A DNA stretch of 64,000 nt, taken from assembly GCA_035517495.1 (NCBI GenBank), contig DATIYT010000075.1:62001-126000 (forward strand), given 5' to 3'. The translations under genes and the position numbers were made by a program. Origin of the DNA: DASZHJ01 sp035517495 (lineage in GTDB: Bacteria; Pseudomonadota; Alphaproteobacteria; ATCC43930; CGMCC-115725). Every line of letters begins with the position of its first letter. Positions within the stretch are counted from its first letter, which is position 1. Shown here one piece after another: positions 52,618-60,759 of the stretch. The notes beneath the pieces were generated by a model that had not been told where the DNA came from, made no database searches, and saw nothing but the letters and a program-made list of their open reading frames with translations.

Positions 52618-53676
52618 CTAGCGGGCCCCGACCGCCTCGCCGACGCTTTTGAATCCATCCTTGCGCAGCAGCGCCGCGAGATCACGCTTGATCTCCCGAA
52701 CCACCGCCGGCCCCTCGAATACCATCGCCGTATAGAGCTGCACCAGCGAAGCGCCGGCGCGAATCTTCGCGTAGGCATCGGCACCGCTCGCGACGCCGCC
52801 GCAGCCGATGAGCGGCAGCTTGCCTTGGCTCAGCCGATAGGCTGCCGCGAGACACTCCGTCGAAATCGCCATCAGGGGACGTCCGGAGAGACCCCCCGCT
52901 TCGTTTCGATGCGGGCTTCTGAGGTCAGCAGGCCGCGTCACTGTGGTGTTGCCGATGATGAGTCCGTCGATGCCGAGCGCCATCGCGACCTCGACGATGT
53001 CGCGGAGTTCGTCCTCGGTCAGATCGGGCCCGACTTTGGCGAAGAGCGGCGGCAACTTGCCGGCAGCAGCCCGCGCGCGCGCCTCCAGCGCGGCCCTGAG
53101 CAGCGCCTCGATCGCAACGCGCGCCTGGAGCGCGCGCAGTCCGGGGGTGTTCGGGGAGGAAACATTGACCACAAGGTAATCGGCGAAGGGCGTCACGCCC
53201 TCGATACCCCGCACATAGTCGGCGGCGGCATCCTCGCTGCTGCGGTTCTTGCCGAGATTGGCGCCGACGATGCCGCCAGGGCCGCGCGCGCGTCTTGCGG
53301 CAAAACGCGCGCGAAACCCCTCGAGGCCGCCGCTGTTGAAGCCCAGCCGATTGATCGCGGCGCAATCCTCGTCCAGGCGGAAGAGACGCGGCTTTGGATT
53401 GCCGGGCTGCGGCGCCGGCGTCACGGTGCCGGCCTCGGCGAAGCCGAATCCCAGCGCGAGCGCCGCGTCCATCACCTCGGCGTTCTTGTCGAAGCCGGCG
53501 GCCAATCCGATCGGGTTCGGAAATCCTAAACCGCAGACTCGCGTCGCGAGGATCGGATCATCCCGCTCCCCGCGGCCCCTTACCAAGCCGAGCCGCAGCG
53601 CGCGGATCGCCAGCCCGTGCGCCGTTTCGGGCGCGAGGAGCCCGAGTGCCGGCCGCAGCAGCCGGTAAGGCAGCAT
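52618..53676 (-). CDS. pyrD: Dihydroorotate dehydrogenase (quinone), class 2
   Basis: Membrane-associated flavoenzyme of 352 residues that oxidises dihydroorotate to orotate in pyrimidine synthesis. Class 2 is shown by the length, the N-terminal helix region (LLRPALGLLAPETAHGLAI) and the catalytic Ser in NVSSPNTPGLR. FMN-site motif GCGGVASGADAY is present. ATG 53676 overlaps the stop of the upstream flavoprotein gene (TGATG). The longer frame upstream is a shadow. Confidence 0.96.
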   Translation of the reverse strand: MLPYRLLRPALGLLAPETAHGLAIRALRLGLVRGRGERDDPILATRVCGLGFPNPIGLAAGFDKNAEVMDAALALGFGFAEAGTVTPAPQPGNPKPRLFRLDEDCAAINRLGFNSGGLEGFRARFAARRARGPGGIVGANLGKNRSSEDAAADYVRGIEGVTPFADYLVVNVSSPNTPGLRALQARVAIEALLRAALEARARAAAGKLPPLFAKVGPDLTEDELRDIVEVAMALGIDGLIIGNTTVTRPADLRSPHRNEAGGLSGRPLMAISTECLAAAYRLSQGKLPLIGCGGVASGADAYAKIRAGASLVQLYTAMVFEGPAVVREIKRDLAALLRKDGFKSVGEAVGAR

Positions 53677-55163
53677 CAGCGATTGAGCGTGCGGGCCTTT
53701 CCGGCGGACGTGCCCGCGATGCGGCCGAACACTGAACCCGCGGTTAGTCCGGTGCCGCCGGGATAATTGAAATAAAAGAGCCCGCCCACCAGCTCGCCCG
53801 CGGCATAAAGGCCGCGGATTGTGCGCATGTCCTGGTCCAGCACCGCGCCGTCGTGGGTGATGCGCAGGCCGCCGAAGGTGAAGGTCAGGCCGCAGGTGAC
53901 GCCGTAACCCTCGAAGGGCGGCTGATCGAGGGTGTTGGCCCAGTTCGACTTGTTGACCGCGAGGCCGACCGTGCCCCGGCCATCCTTGATGTTGGGATTG
54001 AACGGCACGTCGGTGCGGACGGCGGCGTTGTACTCCTTCATCGTCGCAACGAACTGCTGTGCGTTCACGCCTTCGAGCTTCCCCGCCAGCTCCTCCAAAG
54101 TATTTCCGACGACTTTGGTCACGCGGCGGTGGTGGTACTCGTCGCGCTGCAGGTGCTTCACTTTCTGGTCCCAGATCTGCCAGGCGAACTGTCCCGGCTG
54201 CTCCAGAATGACGCGGCCGTATTTGGCGTAAGTGTAGTTGCGGAAATCCGCGCCCTCGTCGAGGAAGCGCTTGCCGGTCGCGTTCACCATCACCGAGAAG
54301 GGGTAAGAATGCTTCTGAAACTGGTCGCCGACCGAGAGGTCGCCGAATTCCGGCGCGTTCATATCCCAAGCGACCGCGTGGCAGCCGGACCAGTTGCCGC
54401 AGGGACTGGCGCCGATCTCCAACGCCATGCGGATGCCGTCGCCGGTGTTGAAGCGGCTGCCCCGGACCTTTGCGAGGTCCCAGCCGGGGCCAAGATAGCG
54501 CGTTCGCCACTCCGCATTGGCCTCGAAGCCGCCGCAGGCCAACACAACCGCCTTGGCCGATATCTCCTCGAACCGGTCGCCGCTTCTCGTGCGCAGGCCC
54601 GCGATCGCGCCATTCCCGGTGATCAACGATTCCGCGCGCGTGCCATAGCGAATTTCGATGCCGTCGCGCTTCGCCGCGGCGGTCCACATGTCGATGAGGC
54701 CCGGGCCGCCGCCCACGGTTTCAACGGTGAGTCCGCCCCAGAACTTGAACCGACCCTCGATCTTGAAAGCCTGGCGGCCATAGATCGGCACGAAGCGAAT
54801 GCCTTTCTTGCGCATCCAATCGAGGGTATCGAGGCTTCGCGTCACCAGCAGCTCGACCATGTTGGGATCGGCTCGGTATTGCGTGACCCGCGCCATGTCG
54901 TCGAAGAACTGCTCCTTCGTGTACGTCCCGAAATCAGTGGTGGCGATTTCCTGCTCGGAAAGGTCGGGAACCAGGCGCTTGACGTCGTCGACGCCATCAT
55001 AGACGACGCGCATCGCGCCCGCGGTAAAGCGGCTGTTGCCGCCGGCCTCTTCTTCGGGCGCGGCCTCCACCATCAGCACCGACGCACCCTGCTCGCGCGC
55101 CGCCATCGCCGAGGAGAACGCGGCGTTGCCGCCGCCCACCACAATCACGTCCCAGTTCTGCAT
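53676..55163 (-). CDS. FAD-dependent tricarballylate dehydrogenase-like protein (TcuA-like)
   Basis: Flavoprotein of 495 residues of the fumarate-reductase/succinate-dehydrogenase flavoprotein family. The dinucleotide site is VIVVGGGNAAFSSAMAAREQG, then GGNSRFTAGAMR; the C-terminal GLYAAGELVGGLFYFNYPGG closes the FAD site. The pattern is like TcuA, which oxidises tricarballylate to cis-aconitate, but TcuB/TcuC partners are missing. It overlaps pyrD (TGATG) and its promoter faces the MarR-GNAT gene, a likely regulator. Confidence 0.85.
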   Translation of the reverse strand: MQNWDVIVVGGGNAAFSSAMAAREQGASVLMVEAAPEEEAGGNSRFTAGAMRVVYDGVDDVKRLVPDLSEQEIATTDFGTYTKEQFFDDMARVTQYRADPNMVELLVTRSLDTLDWMRKKGIRFVPIYGRQAFKIEGRFKFWGGLTVETVGGGPGLIDMWTAAAKRDGIEIRYGTRAESLITGNGAIAGLRTRSGDRFEEISAKAVVLACGGFEANAEWRTRYLGPGWDLAKVRGSRFNTGDGIRMALEIGASPCGNWSGCHAVAWDMNAPEFGDLSVGDQFQKHSYPFSVMVNATGKRFLDEGADFRNYTYAKYGRVILEQPGQFAWQIWDQKVKHLQRDEYHHRRVTKVVGNTLEELAGKLEGVNAQQFVATMKEYNAAVRTDVPFNPNIKDGRGTVGLAVNKSNWANTLDQPPFEGYGVTCGLTFTFGGLRITHDGAVLDQDMRTIRGLYAAGELVGGLFYFNYPGGTGLTAGSVFGRIAGTSAGKARTLNR

Positions 55164-55327
55164 GTGATCAACCCTTGTCGCGCATTCTTTCGCGCGGGCA
55201 CCGTAACATGGCGCGGAAACGCGTGCCACTTCGCCAATCGGCGCTCCGACGCGACCAATCACCCTACCTTCGTGCTGTTCGCGCCTTCCTGGCGAATTGG
55301 TCACCCCCATCGAAGCTGGGCTATTAC

Positions 55328-55340
55328 TTGACAGTGTCAA
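55328..55340. promoter_or_regulatory. MarR-type operator palindrome
   Basis: TTGACAGTGTCAA is a perfect 13-base palindrome 24 bases before the MarR-GNAT ATG and within the shared upstream region of the TcuA-like gene. Its left half is a -35 box. The position fits autorepression. Confidence 0.65.
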
Positions 55341-55363
55341 CTAATCCGTGGACACTGGCAAAC

Positions 55364-56302
55364 ATGGCCAGCCCGAGGCAATCGGAGCTCGATCGGCAGG
55401 TGGCGGCATTGCGCCGCTTCAACCGATTCTACACGCAGAAGATCGGCGTGCTGGGTGACGGCCTGTTCGAAAGCCCGTTCTCGCTCGCGGAGTCGCGGGT
55501 GCTCTATGAGCTCGCGAACCGCGAGCAGCCGGTGGCGAGCGAGCTCTGCCGCGATCTCGGCCTCGACCCCGGTTATTTGAGCCGCATTCTCGCCCGCTTC
55601 CAGCGCGATCGATTGATCGAACGCCGCCCGTCGCCGGCCGATGGCCGGCGCAGCCTGCTCATGCTCACCCGGAGGGGCCGCGAGACCTTTCGTCCCATGG
55701 ACCGCGCGTCGCGTGCCGCAATCGGCAAGATGCTCGCCCCGCTATCGGAACGGCAGCGGCGCCGCCTCTCCGAGGCGACGGGCAGCATCGAGAACCTGCT
55801 TGGCGCCAAAGACGCCGCCCGCGAGCCCTTTGTGCTGCGTCCGCACCGGCCCGGCGACATGGGCTGGGTCGTGCACCGCCACGCTGCGCTCTATTGGCGC
55901 GAATACGGCTTTGACGAGACTTTCGAGGCGCTGGTCGCCGAGATCGTCGCCCAGCTCATCCGTCATTTCGACGCCAAGCGCGAGCGCTGCTGGATCGCCG
56001 AGCGCGAGGGCGAAACCTTGGGTTCGGTGTTCCTGGTGCGGCAATCCGCGAGTGTCGCCAAGCTCAGATTGTTGCTGGTCGAACCCGAAGCGCGCGGCCT
56101 CGGCATCGGCAGGCGGCTGGTCGCGGAGTGCGTCCGCTTCGCGCGCGACTGCCGCTACCGCAAGATCGTGCTCTGGACCAACAGCATCCTGACCGCGGCG
56201 CGGCACCTCTACGAGAACGCAGGCTTCAAGCTGACGCACGAGGAAGCACACCACAGCTTCGGCCAGGACCTCGTGGGCGAAACTTGGGAGCTGAGACTTT
56301 AG
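55364..56302 (+). CDS. MarR-family regulator fused to GNAT acetyltransferase
   Basis: Protein of 312 residues. Residues 15-150 form a MarR winged helix (LAESRVLYELANREQPVASE, LDPGYLSRILARFQRDRLIERR). Residues 160-312 form a GNAT domain with the acetyl-CoA motif VEPEARGLGIGRRLVAEC and the ending ENAGFKLTHEE. The fusion is a known family. The palindrome upstream is a likely operator. Divergent from the TcuA-like gene, which it probably controls. Confidence 0.92.
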   Translation: MASPRQSELDRQVAALRRFNRFYTQKIGVLGDGLFESPFSLAESRVLYELANREQPVASELCRDLGLDPGYLSRILARFQRDRLIERRPSPADGRRSLLMLTRRGRETFRPMDRASRAAIGKMLAPLSERQRRRLSEATGSIENLLGAKDAAREPFVLRPHRPGDMGWVVHRHAALYWREYGFDETFEALVAEIVAQLIRHFDAKRERCWIAEREGETLGSVFLVRQSASVAKLRLLLVEPEARGLGIGRRLVAECVRFARDCRYRKIVLWTNSILTAARHLYENAGFKLTHEEAHHSFGQDLVGETWELRL

Positions 56303-56325
56303 CGTCTGTGGGAAGCATCGTCGCC

Positions 56326-56404
56326 GTCACCGCGAGCGGAGCGAAGCGACCCAGAGGTCCGAAGATGCTTTCCGGATTGCTTCGTCGCATTGCTCGCAGT
56401 GACG
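56326..56404. repeat. REP-type inverted repeat
   Basis: GTCACCGCGAGCGGAGCGAA (56326 onward) is inverted relative to TTGCTTCGTCGCATTGCTCG and GCAGTGAC at 56377-56403, a widespread alphaproteobacterial intergenic repeat form. It lies between two convergent genes and can act as a bidirectional terminator. Confidence 0.7.
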
Positions 56405-56412
56405 CGGGCGGC

Positions 56413-56985
56413 CTACTCCTCCCTCTCTTCCTTCCAGCGCTTGACCATCCCGGTGTCGATGCCGATGAGGTCGAGGGCGCGGCCCACGGTCTGAGTGACG
56501 ATTTCGTCGATCGTCGAGGGCCGGTGATAAAGCGCGGGCACCGGTGGCATCACCACGGCGCCGCCGCGGGTCGCGAGGTCCATGAGCGCGATATGCCCGG
56601 CGTGGAGTGGTGTCTCGCGGAAGAGCAGCACCAGCGGCCGACGCTCCTTGAGGCAGACATCGGCGGCGCGCACGACGAGATCGTCCGCATAGCAATTGGC
56701 AATGCCGCTCAGGGTTTTGACCGAGCAGGGCGCCACCAGCATGCCCTCCGTCCGGAACGAGCCGCTCGCAAGCGAGGCACCGATGTCCTTGTGGTTGTGA
56801 ACGACATGGGCCAGCGCGCGGACTTGTTCGGCGCTGTGGTCGGTTTCCTCGCGCAGGGTGCGGGCACCCGAGGGCGAGAGGATCAGATGTGTCTCCATTT
56901 CCGGAAGCGCGCGCAGCAATTCGAGGGCGCGCACCCCATAGATTGCGCCCGAAGCGCCGGTGATGGCGACGATCACCCGTTTCAT
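56413..56985 (-). CDS. ubiX: UbiX-like flavin prenyltransferase
   Basis: Protein of 190 residues: IVAITGASGAIYGVRALELL at the start, SFRTEGMLVAPCSVKTLSGIA, and the C-terminal LMDLATRGGAVVMPP are typical of UbiX/Pad1, which make prenyl-FMN for UbiD decarboxylases. No ubiD is in the window. ATG 56985 overlaps the MFS stop (ATGA). Last gene of the TauD-MFS-UbiX unit, so it may supply a catabolic decarboxylase elsewhere rather than ubiquinone synthesis. Confidence 0.92.
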   Translation of the reverse strand: MKRVIVAITGASGAIYGVRALELLRALPEMETHLILSPSGARTLREETDHSAEQVRALAHVVHNHKDIGASLASGSFRTEGMLVAPCSVKTLSGIANCYADDLVVRAADVCLKERRPLVLLFRETPLHAGHIALMDLATRGGAVVMPPVPALYHRPSTIDEIVTQTVGRALDLIGIDTGMVKRWKEEREE

Positions 56986-58277
56986 GAAACCGTTGTCGCA
57001 GCGTCCTCGAATGGCAGGTCCGGCCTCAGTTTCAGCGCCAGCAAGCCGCCGATCAGCAGCAGTAGCGCCACGCCGAGGAAAGGATAGGTCCATCCGGTCA
57101 AATCGACCAGCCTGCCGAAAAGCGGGGGCGAAACGATGCCGGCTATCCCGAAGCCCAGGTTCATCATGCCGCTGGCGGTTCCGGCGTGGCGTGGCGCGAT
57201 GTCCATCGGCACCGACCAGATCGGCGCCACCACCAGCTCCGAGCAGAAGAACGCGAGCGCCAAGCACAGGACAGCGACCCAAAGCTGATGGATCAACACC
57301 ACCGGCACCAAAAACAGCACCGCACCCAATAGCCCGACCGCGATCACGTCGCAGCGTGCGCGGCGGAGATCGCCCGTGCGCTTGAGGCGCCGGTCGCTGA
57401 TGAGCCCGCCGAGCGTGTCGCCGACCACGCCCCCGAACAGAACGATCATGGTGTTGAGCGCCGATTTGCCGAGATCGAGGTGGAAGTTCTCGTAGAAGAA
57501 CGAGGGGATCCAGGTCAGGAACAGCCAGAGCGTGGTACCGTAGCAGAAATCGACCGCGGTCACCGGAAGGATGAAGCGGGCGAGGCGCCGCCACTCCGGC
57601 CACGACATCGCAGCTTCGCTCTTTCGTTGCGACGCGCCGGGCAGCGTCGCAAGCTCGGCCGCGCTCACGTGGCGATGCGCGCGCGGATCGTCGCGGAAAT
57701 ACCAGGCCCAGACGATGACCCAAATGAGGCTCGCGGCGCCCGCGATCACGAACGAGCCGCGCCACGACACCCAAACGATGAGGCCGGCGACAATCGGCGG
57801 AGTAACCGCATTGCCGAGGCGCGCAAAACAGTGGGTGATCCCTTGGGCGTAGCCCCATTGACCCCGCGGCGCCCACGCCGTGATCGCGCGGGTCGCGGTC
57901 GGAAACGCGGCCCCCTCGCCCACGCCGAGCGCCAGTCGTGCCAGGAACAGTGACCAGAGGCCGCCGACTGCGCCCGTAAGCGCGGTTGCGGCGCAGACCA
58001 GCAGGCCGCCGAGGCTCAGCGTCAGCCGCGCTCCCGCGCGGTCGCCGATCCAGCCGCCGATAAGCTGAAACGCCGCATAGGGGATGGCAAAGGCCGAGAC
58101 CGCCCAGCCATAGTCGGCGTTGCTGAGGCCCAGATCCCGGCGCATGTTCGGCGCCGCGGTCGCGATGTTCACGCGATCGATGTAGAGGATCAGGTACATG
58201 AGGCAGAGCAGCCACAGCACGCGGTTGGCCGCGGTCGGCCGCAAATGACTGGCAAGGCCGCCCTCGGCCATCGTCAT
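56982..58277 (-). CDS. MFS transporter, ACS (anion:cation symporter) type
   Basis: Protein of 431 residues with 12 helices. LILYIDRVNIATAAPNMRRD near residue 30 and FQLIGGWIGDRAGARLTL are typical of ACS-family carriers of organic acids such as phthalate, glucarate or 4-hydroxyphenylacetate. Starts 30 bases after the TauD-like stop. The context suggests uptake of an aromatic or sulfonated acid. Confidence 0.9.
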   Translation of the reverse strand: MTMAEGGLASHLRPTAANRVLWLLCLMYLILYIDRVNIATAAPNMRRDLGLSNADYGWAVSAFAIPYAAFQLIGGWIGDRAGARLTLSLGGLLVCAATALTGAVGGLWSLFLARLALGVGEGAAFPTATRAITAWAPRGQWGYAQGITHCFARLGNAVTPPIVAGLIVWVSWRGSFVIAGAASLIWVIVWAWYFRDDPRAHRHVSAAELATLPGASQRKSEAAMSWPEWRRLARFILPVTAVDFCYGTTLWLFLTWIPSFFYENFHLDLGKSALNTMIVLFGGVVGDTLGGLISDRRLKRTGDLRRARCDVIAVGLLGAVLFLVPVVLIHQLWVAVLCLALAFFCSELVVAPIWSVPMDIAPRHAGTASGMMNLGFGIAGIVSPPLFGRLVDLTGWTYPFLGVALLLLIGGLLALKLRPDLPFEDAATTVS

Positions 58278-58307
58278 GACAATCCCCCCGGAAGCGATCG
58301 TGCGAGA

Positions 58308-59165
58308 TCAGGCGCTGGGCCGCGTCTCCCCTTTGATCTGCGTGCGATGCAGGATGCGCCGCGTTGCGGAATCGAAGGGATCGCGGCGGTGCATGGTGCA
58401 GCGATTGTCCCAGAGCACCACGTCGCCGATCTGCCATTCGTTGTACCAGGCGAGTTCCGGCTGGGTCGCGTAGGACCAGATTTCGTCCAGCAGCGCTTCC
58501 GACTCCGCGAGCGGAAGCCCGTCGATGTAAGCGTTGCGGCGCCGGCCCAAATACAAGACGCGGCGATGCGTCTCGGGATGGCGGCAGACGATCGGATGGC
58601 TGGTGCCGGGCGAGCGCGTGGGGTCGTCGGTCGCGGTCACGCCCTGGCGCAGGTAGCCGCCGCTGTTGTAGGTGCCGTCGTGCTTGAGCGTGCGGCCCTC
58701 GATGCGGCGAAGCAGCGCCGCCGGCATCGCCTCGAGCGCCTTGTACATGTTGCAGAAGCCGGTATTGCCACCGGCGGGCGGAATTTCGAGCGCATAGAGC
58801 ATGCTCGCCTTGGGCGGATCGGCGAGATAGGACATGTCCGTGTGCCAGACGGCCTCGCCCGCACCCAGGCTGCCGATCGGCACGCCGTTCTCGATCACGT
58901 TCGAGACCACATAGATCTCGGGCTTGCCTTCAACGAAGCGCCGACCGGTTTCCTGAATCGGCGCCCAATCGAGATCGCCGAAGCGGCGACTGAAGCCGAT
59001 CAGGTCGTCGTCGCTGAGCCGCTGTTTGCGGAACAGCAGCACCAGGTGATCGAGCCAGGCCTGGTGAATCCGCTTGAATGTCGGTTCATCCAGCTTGCCG
59101 AGGTCGACGCCGCGGAGCTCCGCGCCCAGCGCCGCGCCAGTGGGAATGATTTCGATGCCAGGCAT
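58308..59165 (-). CDS. TauD/TfdA-family 2-oxoglutarate dioxygenase
   Basis: Protein of 285 residues. Iron ligands: His and Asp in AVWHTDMSYL, His in DNRCTMHRRD; the 2-oxoglutarate Arg is in RRILHRTQIKG. Such enzymes hydroxylate taurine, 2,4-D or related acids. ATG 59165 is chosen because the upstream frame runs into an intergenic repeat. First gene of the TauD-MFS-UbiX unit. Confidence 0.92.
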   Translation of the reverse strand: MPGIEIIPTGAALGAELRGVDLGKLDEPTFKRIHQAWLDHLVLLFRKQRLSDDDLIGFSRRFGDLDWAPIQETGRRFVEGKPEIYVVSNVIENGVPIGSLGAGEAVWHTDMSYLADPPKASMLYALEIPPAGGNTGFCNMYKALEAMPAALLRRIEGRTLKHDGTYNSGGYLRQGVTATDDPTRSPGTSHPIVCRHPETHRRVLYLGRRRNAYIDGLPLAESEALLDEIWSYATQPELAWYNEWQIGDVVLWDNRCTMHRRDPFDSATRRILHRTQIKGETRPSA

Positions 59166-59187
59166 GCTGCCACTCCCTCGAACATGG

Positions 59188-59263
59188 CCCTCGCCCTCTC
59201 GCTGCGCGCCCCCTCCCCGCTCTGGAGAGGGAGACCCGCCGCGAAGCGGTGGGTGGGTGAGGG
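59188..59263. repeat. C/G-rich palindromic intergenic repeat
   Basis: CCCTCGCCCTCTCGCT...CCCTCCCCGCTC opposite GAGAGGGAG...GGTGGGTGAGGG forms a nested hairpin, a repeat type common between bacterial genes. It lies just upstream of the TauD-like start. Confidence 0.65.
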
Positions 59264-59335
59264 AAAGATACAGCCTTTTGGTTGCCCGCCGATAGCCCAC
59301 CGACACGTCCGGGTACTTGGACTTTGGTGCGCCAG

Positions 59336-59513
59336 GCTCAGCGGCTCGCCCAGCGGTCTTGCATGCGGTACCACCGCATCACATAAGGCACGAACCAGGG
59401 ATTGCCGGAATAGAACGGCATTGTGGGAAAGCGGCGATCGGCGAAGACCGTCCGGCCCTCGGGCGAACCCAGGATCCGATGTGCGGCTTTCTGGCCGAGA
59501 TAGGTTCCCATGG
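59336..59513 (-). pseudogene. Duplicated 3' end of the FAD oxidoreductase gene
   Basis: These 178 bases match 60758-60935 with five mismatches and no gaps (97%). On the minus strand they encode the last 57 residues of the FAD oxidoreductase, from MGTYLGQKAAHR to the stop. The rest of that gene is absent, so this is a remnant left behind when the segment 59514-60757 came to lie downstream of the complete gene. It is followed directly by the 19-base tandem repeats. Confidence 0.85.
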
Positions 59514-59549
59514 TGGTTACGGTGACAGTGGGTGGTTACGGTGACAGTG
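59512..59549 (+). repeat. Two tandem copies of a 19-base unit
   Basis: GGTGGTTACGGTGACAGTG occurs twice in a row, 59512-59530 and 59531-59549. It includes the core TACGGTGACAGTG of the REP-like 17-mer. Confidence 0.85.
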
Positions 59550-59660
59550 CACTGAATCTGATCTGTCGAGTTTTGGCTGCGGTTTCGGTCCGCGCCTTGC
59601 GGCCCGGAGCAAATCTCTACCGCTTCCCCTGCGCAATCGAAAAAGTGCACTGTCACCGTA
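59537..59660. repeat. Inverted pair of 17-base REP-like units
   Basis: TACGGTGACAGTGCACT at 59537-59553 has an exact inverted copy at 59644-59660, 90 bases away. A third copy, in the forward sense with one change, is at 60680-60696. Confidence 0.8.
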
Positions 59661-59810
59661 ATGCTACTCATCCCTGGATGAAACTTGGGGGCTCAGGTCA
59701 CGCGCATCTCCTTGCGCGAGAATTGAGGGCAGATGTTGCTATCTTAAACCATCTGCCGCATTTTATTGGCTTAAACCTACTGGCGAGACAGCAATTTTGG
59801 TGGGCTCTAG

Positions 59811-60650
59811 GTGGATAAGACGAAATCTGCAATTCTGGAATTTTTCTATCCGAAGCGCACAGTCATCTGCACGCGGACATTCAGTAATTTCCTTGCGGAC
59901 TATTACGACAATGTGGATCACTTGTTCTTTATCACAAGTTTGGCAGCAAGGGCTGACGACACGCTGGTCACGGCTGCTAAGACCTTGGCTAACATCTCGA
60001 GCTCGACACACGAAGATAAAGAACGATGGGAACGTGTCAGAGCCGATCCCCAAGTTACAGCACGAGAACTGCGACGGTTTGCGAGGGTTCTATCGCGTAA
60101 TTTAACCAATGCAATAGTCAGCGGTTTTCAACGGTATTTCTCGGAAATAATTCAAGCCACCGCTCTGAAGCGGCCGGAGATATTGAGATCGGGTCAAACT
60201 GTCCGCGTCGACGAGATACTCAGGTTTACCAGGCATAGTGATATCGTGTCCTACCTCATCGACAAAAAAATAAACGAACTGTCTTATGGTGGGATCAGAG
60301 ATATGGAGAGCTATTTCAGGGACAGGTTGGGCACAGAAATGTTCTCGACTGATCGTCAACGTGCATTACTCACGGCGTTTATAGAAATAAGAAACATAAA
60401 CGTTCACAACGGCAGTATCGTAAACGACCTTTTTCTAAGCAAGGTCGGCGCGATTGAGGATTTCAATTTTGTTCGGGGAAAGCGTTTCCACGTGGATATG
60501 GATGAGCTTACTTTGCTATCAGACAATGCGATTCGGGTTGCACTCGCGATCGATCGAAGTGTCGCATCTAAATTCAAACTTCAGCGTAAGGCCCATAAGG
60601 CCTGGGATTCGACGACCTCCCTCTCATCCAAGATTACAAAATCAAAATGA
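59811..60650 (+). CDS. Hypothetical HEPN-like protein in the insertion
   Basis: Protein of 279 residues starting at GTG 59811. It is mostly helical. Residues 194-199 read RNINVH in IEIRNINVHNGSIV, the Arg-x4-His pattern of HEPN ribonucleases, within a helical C-terminal half. HEPN proteins cleave RNA in toxin-antitoxin and abortive-infection systems, or serve as scaffolds. The N-terminal part (residues 1-160) is not recognised. No antitoxin-like partner gene is beside it. The stop codon is flush with the right-hand repeats, so the gene is a passenger of the insertion. AT-rich codon use differs from neighbours. Confidence 0.65.
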   Translation: MDKTKSAILEFFYPKRTVICTRTFSNFLADYYDNVDHLFFITSLAARADDTLVTAAKTLANISSSTHEDKERWERVRADPQVTARELRRFARVLSRNLTNAIVSGFQRYFSEIIQATALKRPEILRSGQTVRVDEILRFTRHSDIVSYLIDKKINELSYGGIRDMESYFRDRLGTEMFSTDRQRALLTAFIEIRNINVHNGSIVNDLFLSKVGAIEDFNFVRGKRFHVDMDELTLLSDNAIRVALAIDRSVASKFKLQRKAHKAWDSTTSLSSKITKSK

Positions 60651-60696
60651 ATTGCGGTGAAATTGCGGTGACAGGGAATTGCGGTGACAGTGCACT
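60651..60696 (+). repeat. Three staggered copies of ATTGCGGTGA
   Basis: ATTGCGGTGA starts at 60651, 60662 and 60678; the last two continue CAG and the third goes on to the full 17-mer ending GTGCACT. It begins at the base after the HEPN-like stop codon. Confidence 0.8.
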
Positions 60697-60759
60697 CAAT
60701 TTAATTTGTCGAATTGCGACGCCAGTTTGATTTTGGCGATGGGCGCGGACGCGAAGCGC

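Larger units (their letters stand above)
59514..60757. mobile_element. REP-bounded insertion carrying a HEPN-like gene
   Basis: The segment lies between two copies of the 178-bp gene end. Its two borders carry REP-like sequences in direct orientation (59537-59574 and 60680-60715 share CGGTGACAGTGCACT and the following AAT.T.AT.TGTCGA), with tandem partial copies at each border. The centre is AT-richer than the flanks. No transposase or integrase is inside, so mobility would need help from outside, as with REP sequences moved by RAYT transposases (inference). Confidence 0.55.

Noticed and set aside
52618..54687. 689-residue fused PyrD protein
   Set aside because: Residues before MLPYRLLRP are an out-of-frame reading of the TcuA-like gene.
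59514..60757. Classical transposon or integron cassette
   Set aside because: No transposase, integrase, terminal inverted repeats with short target duplication, or attC-like site was found.
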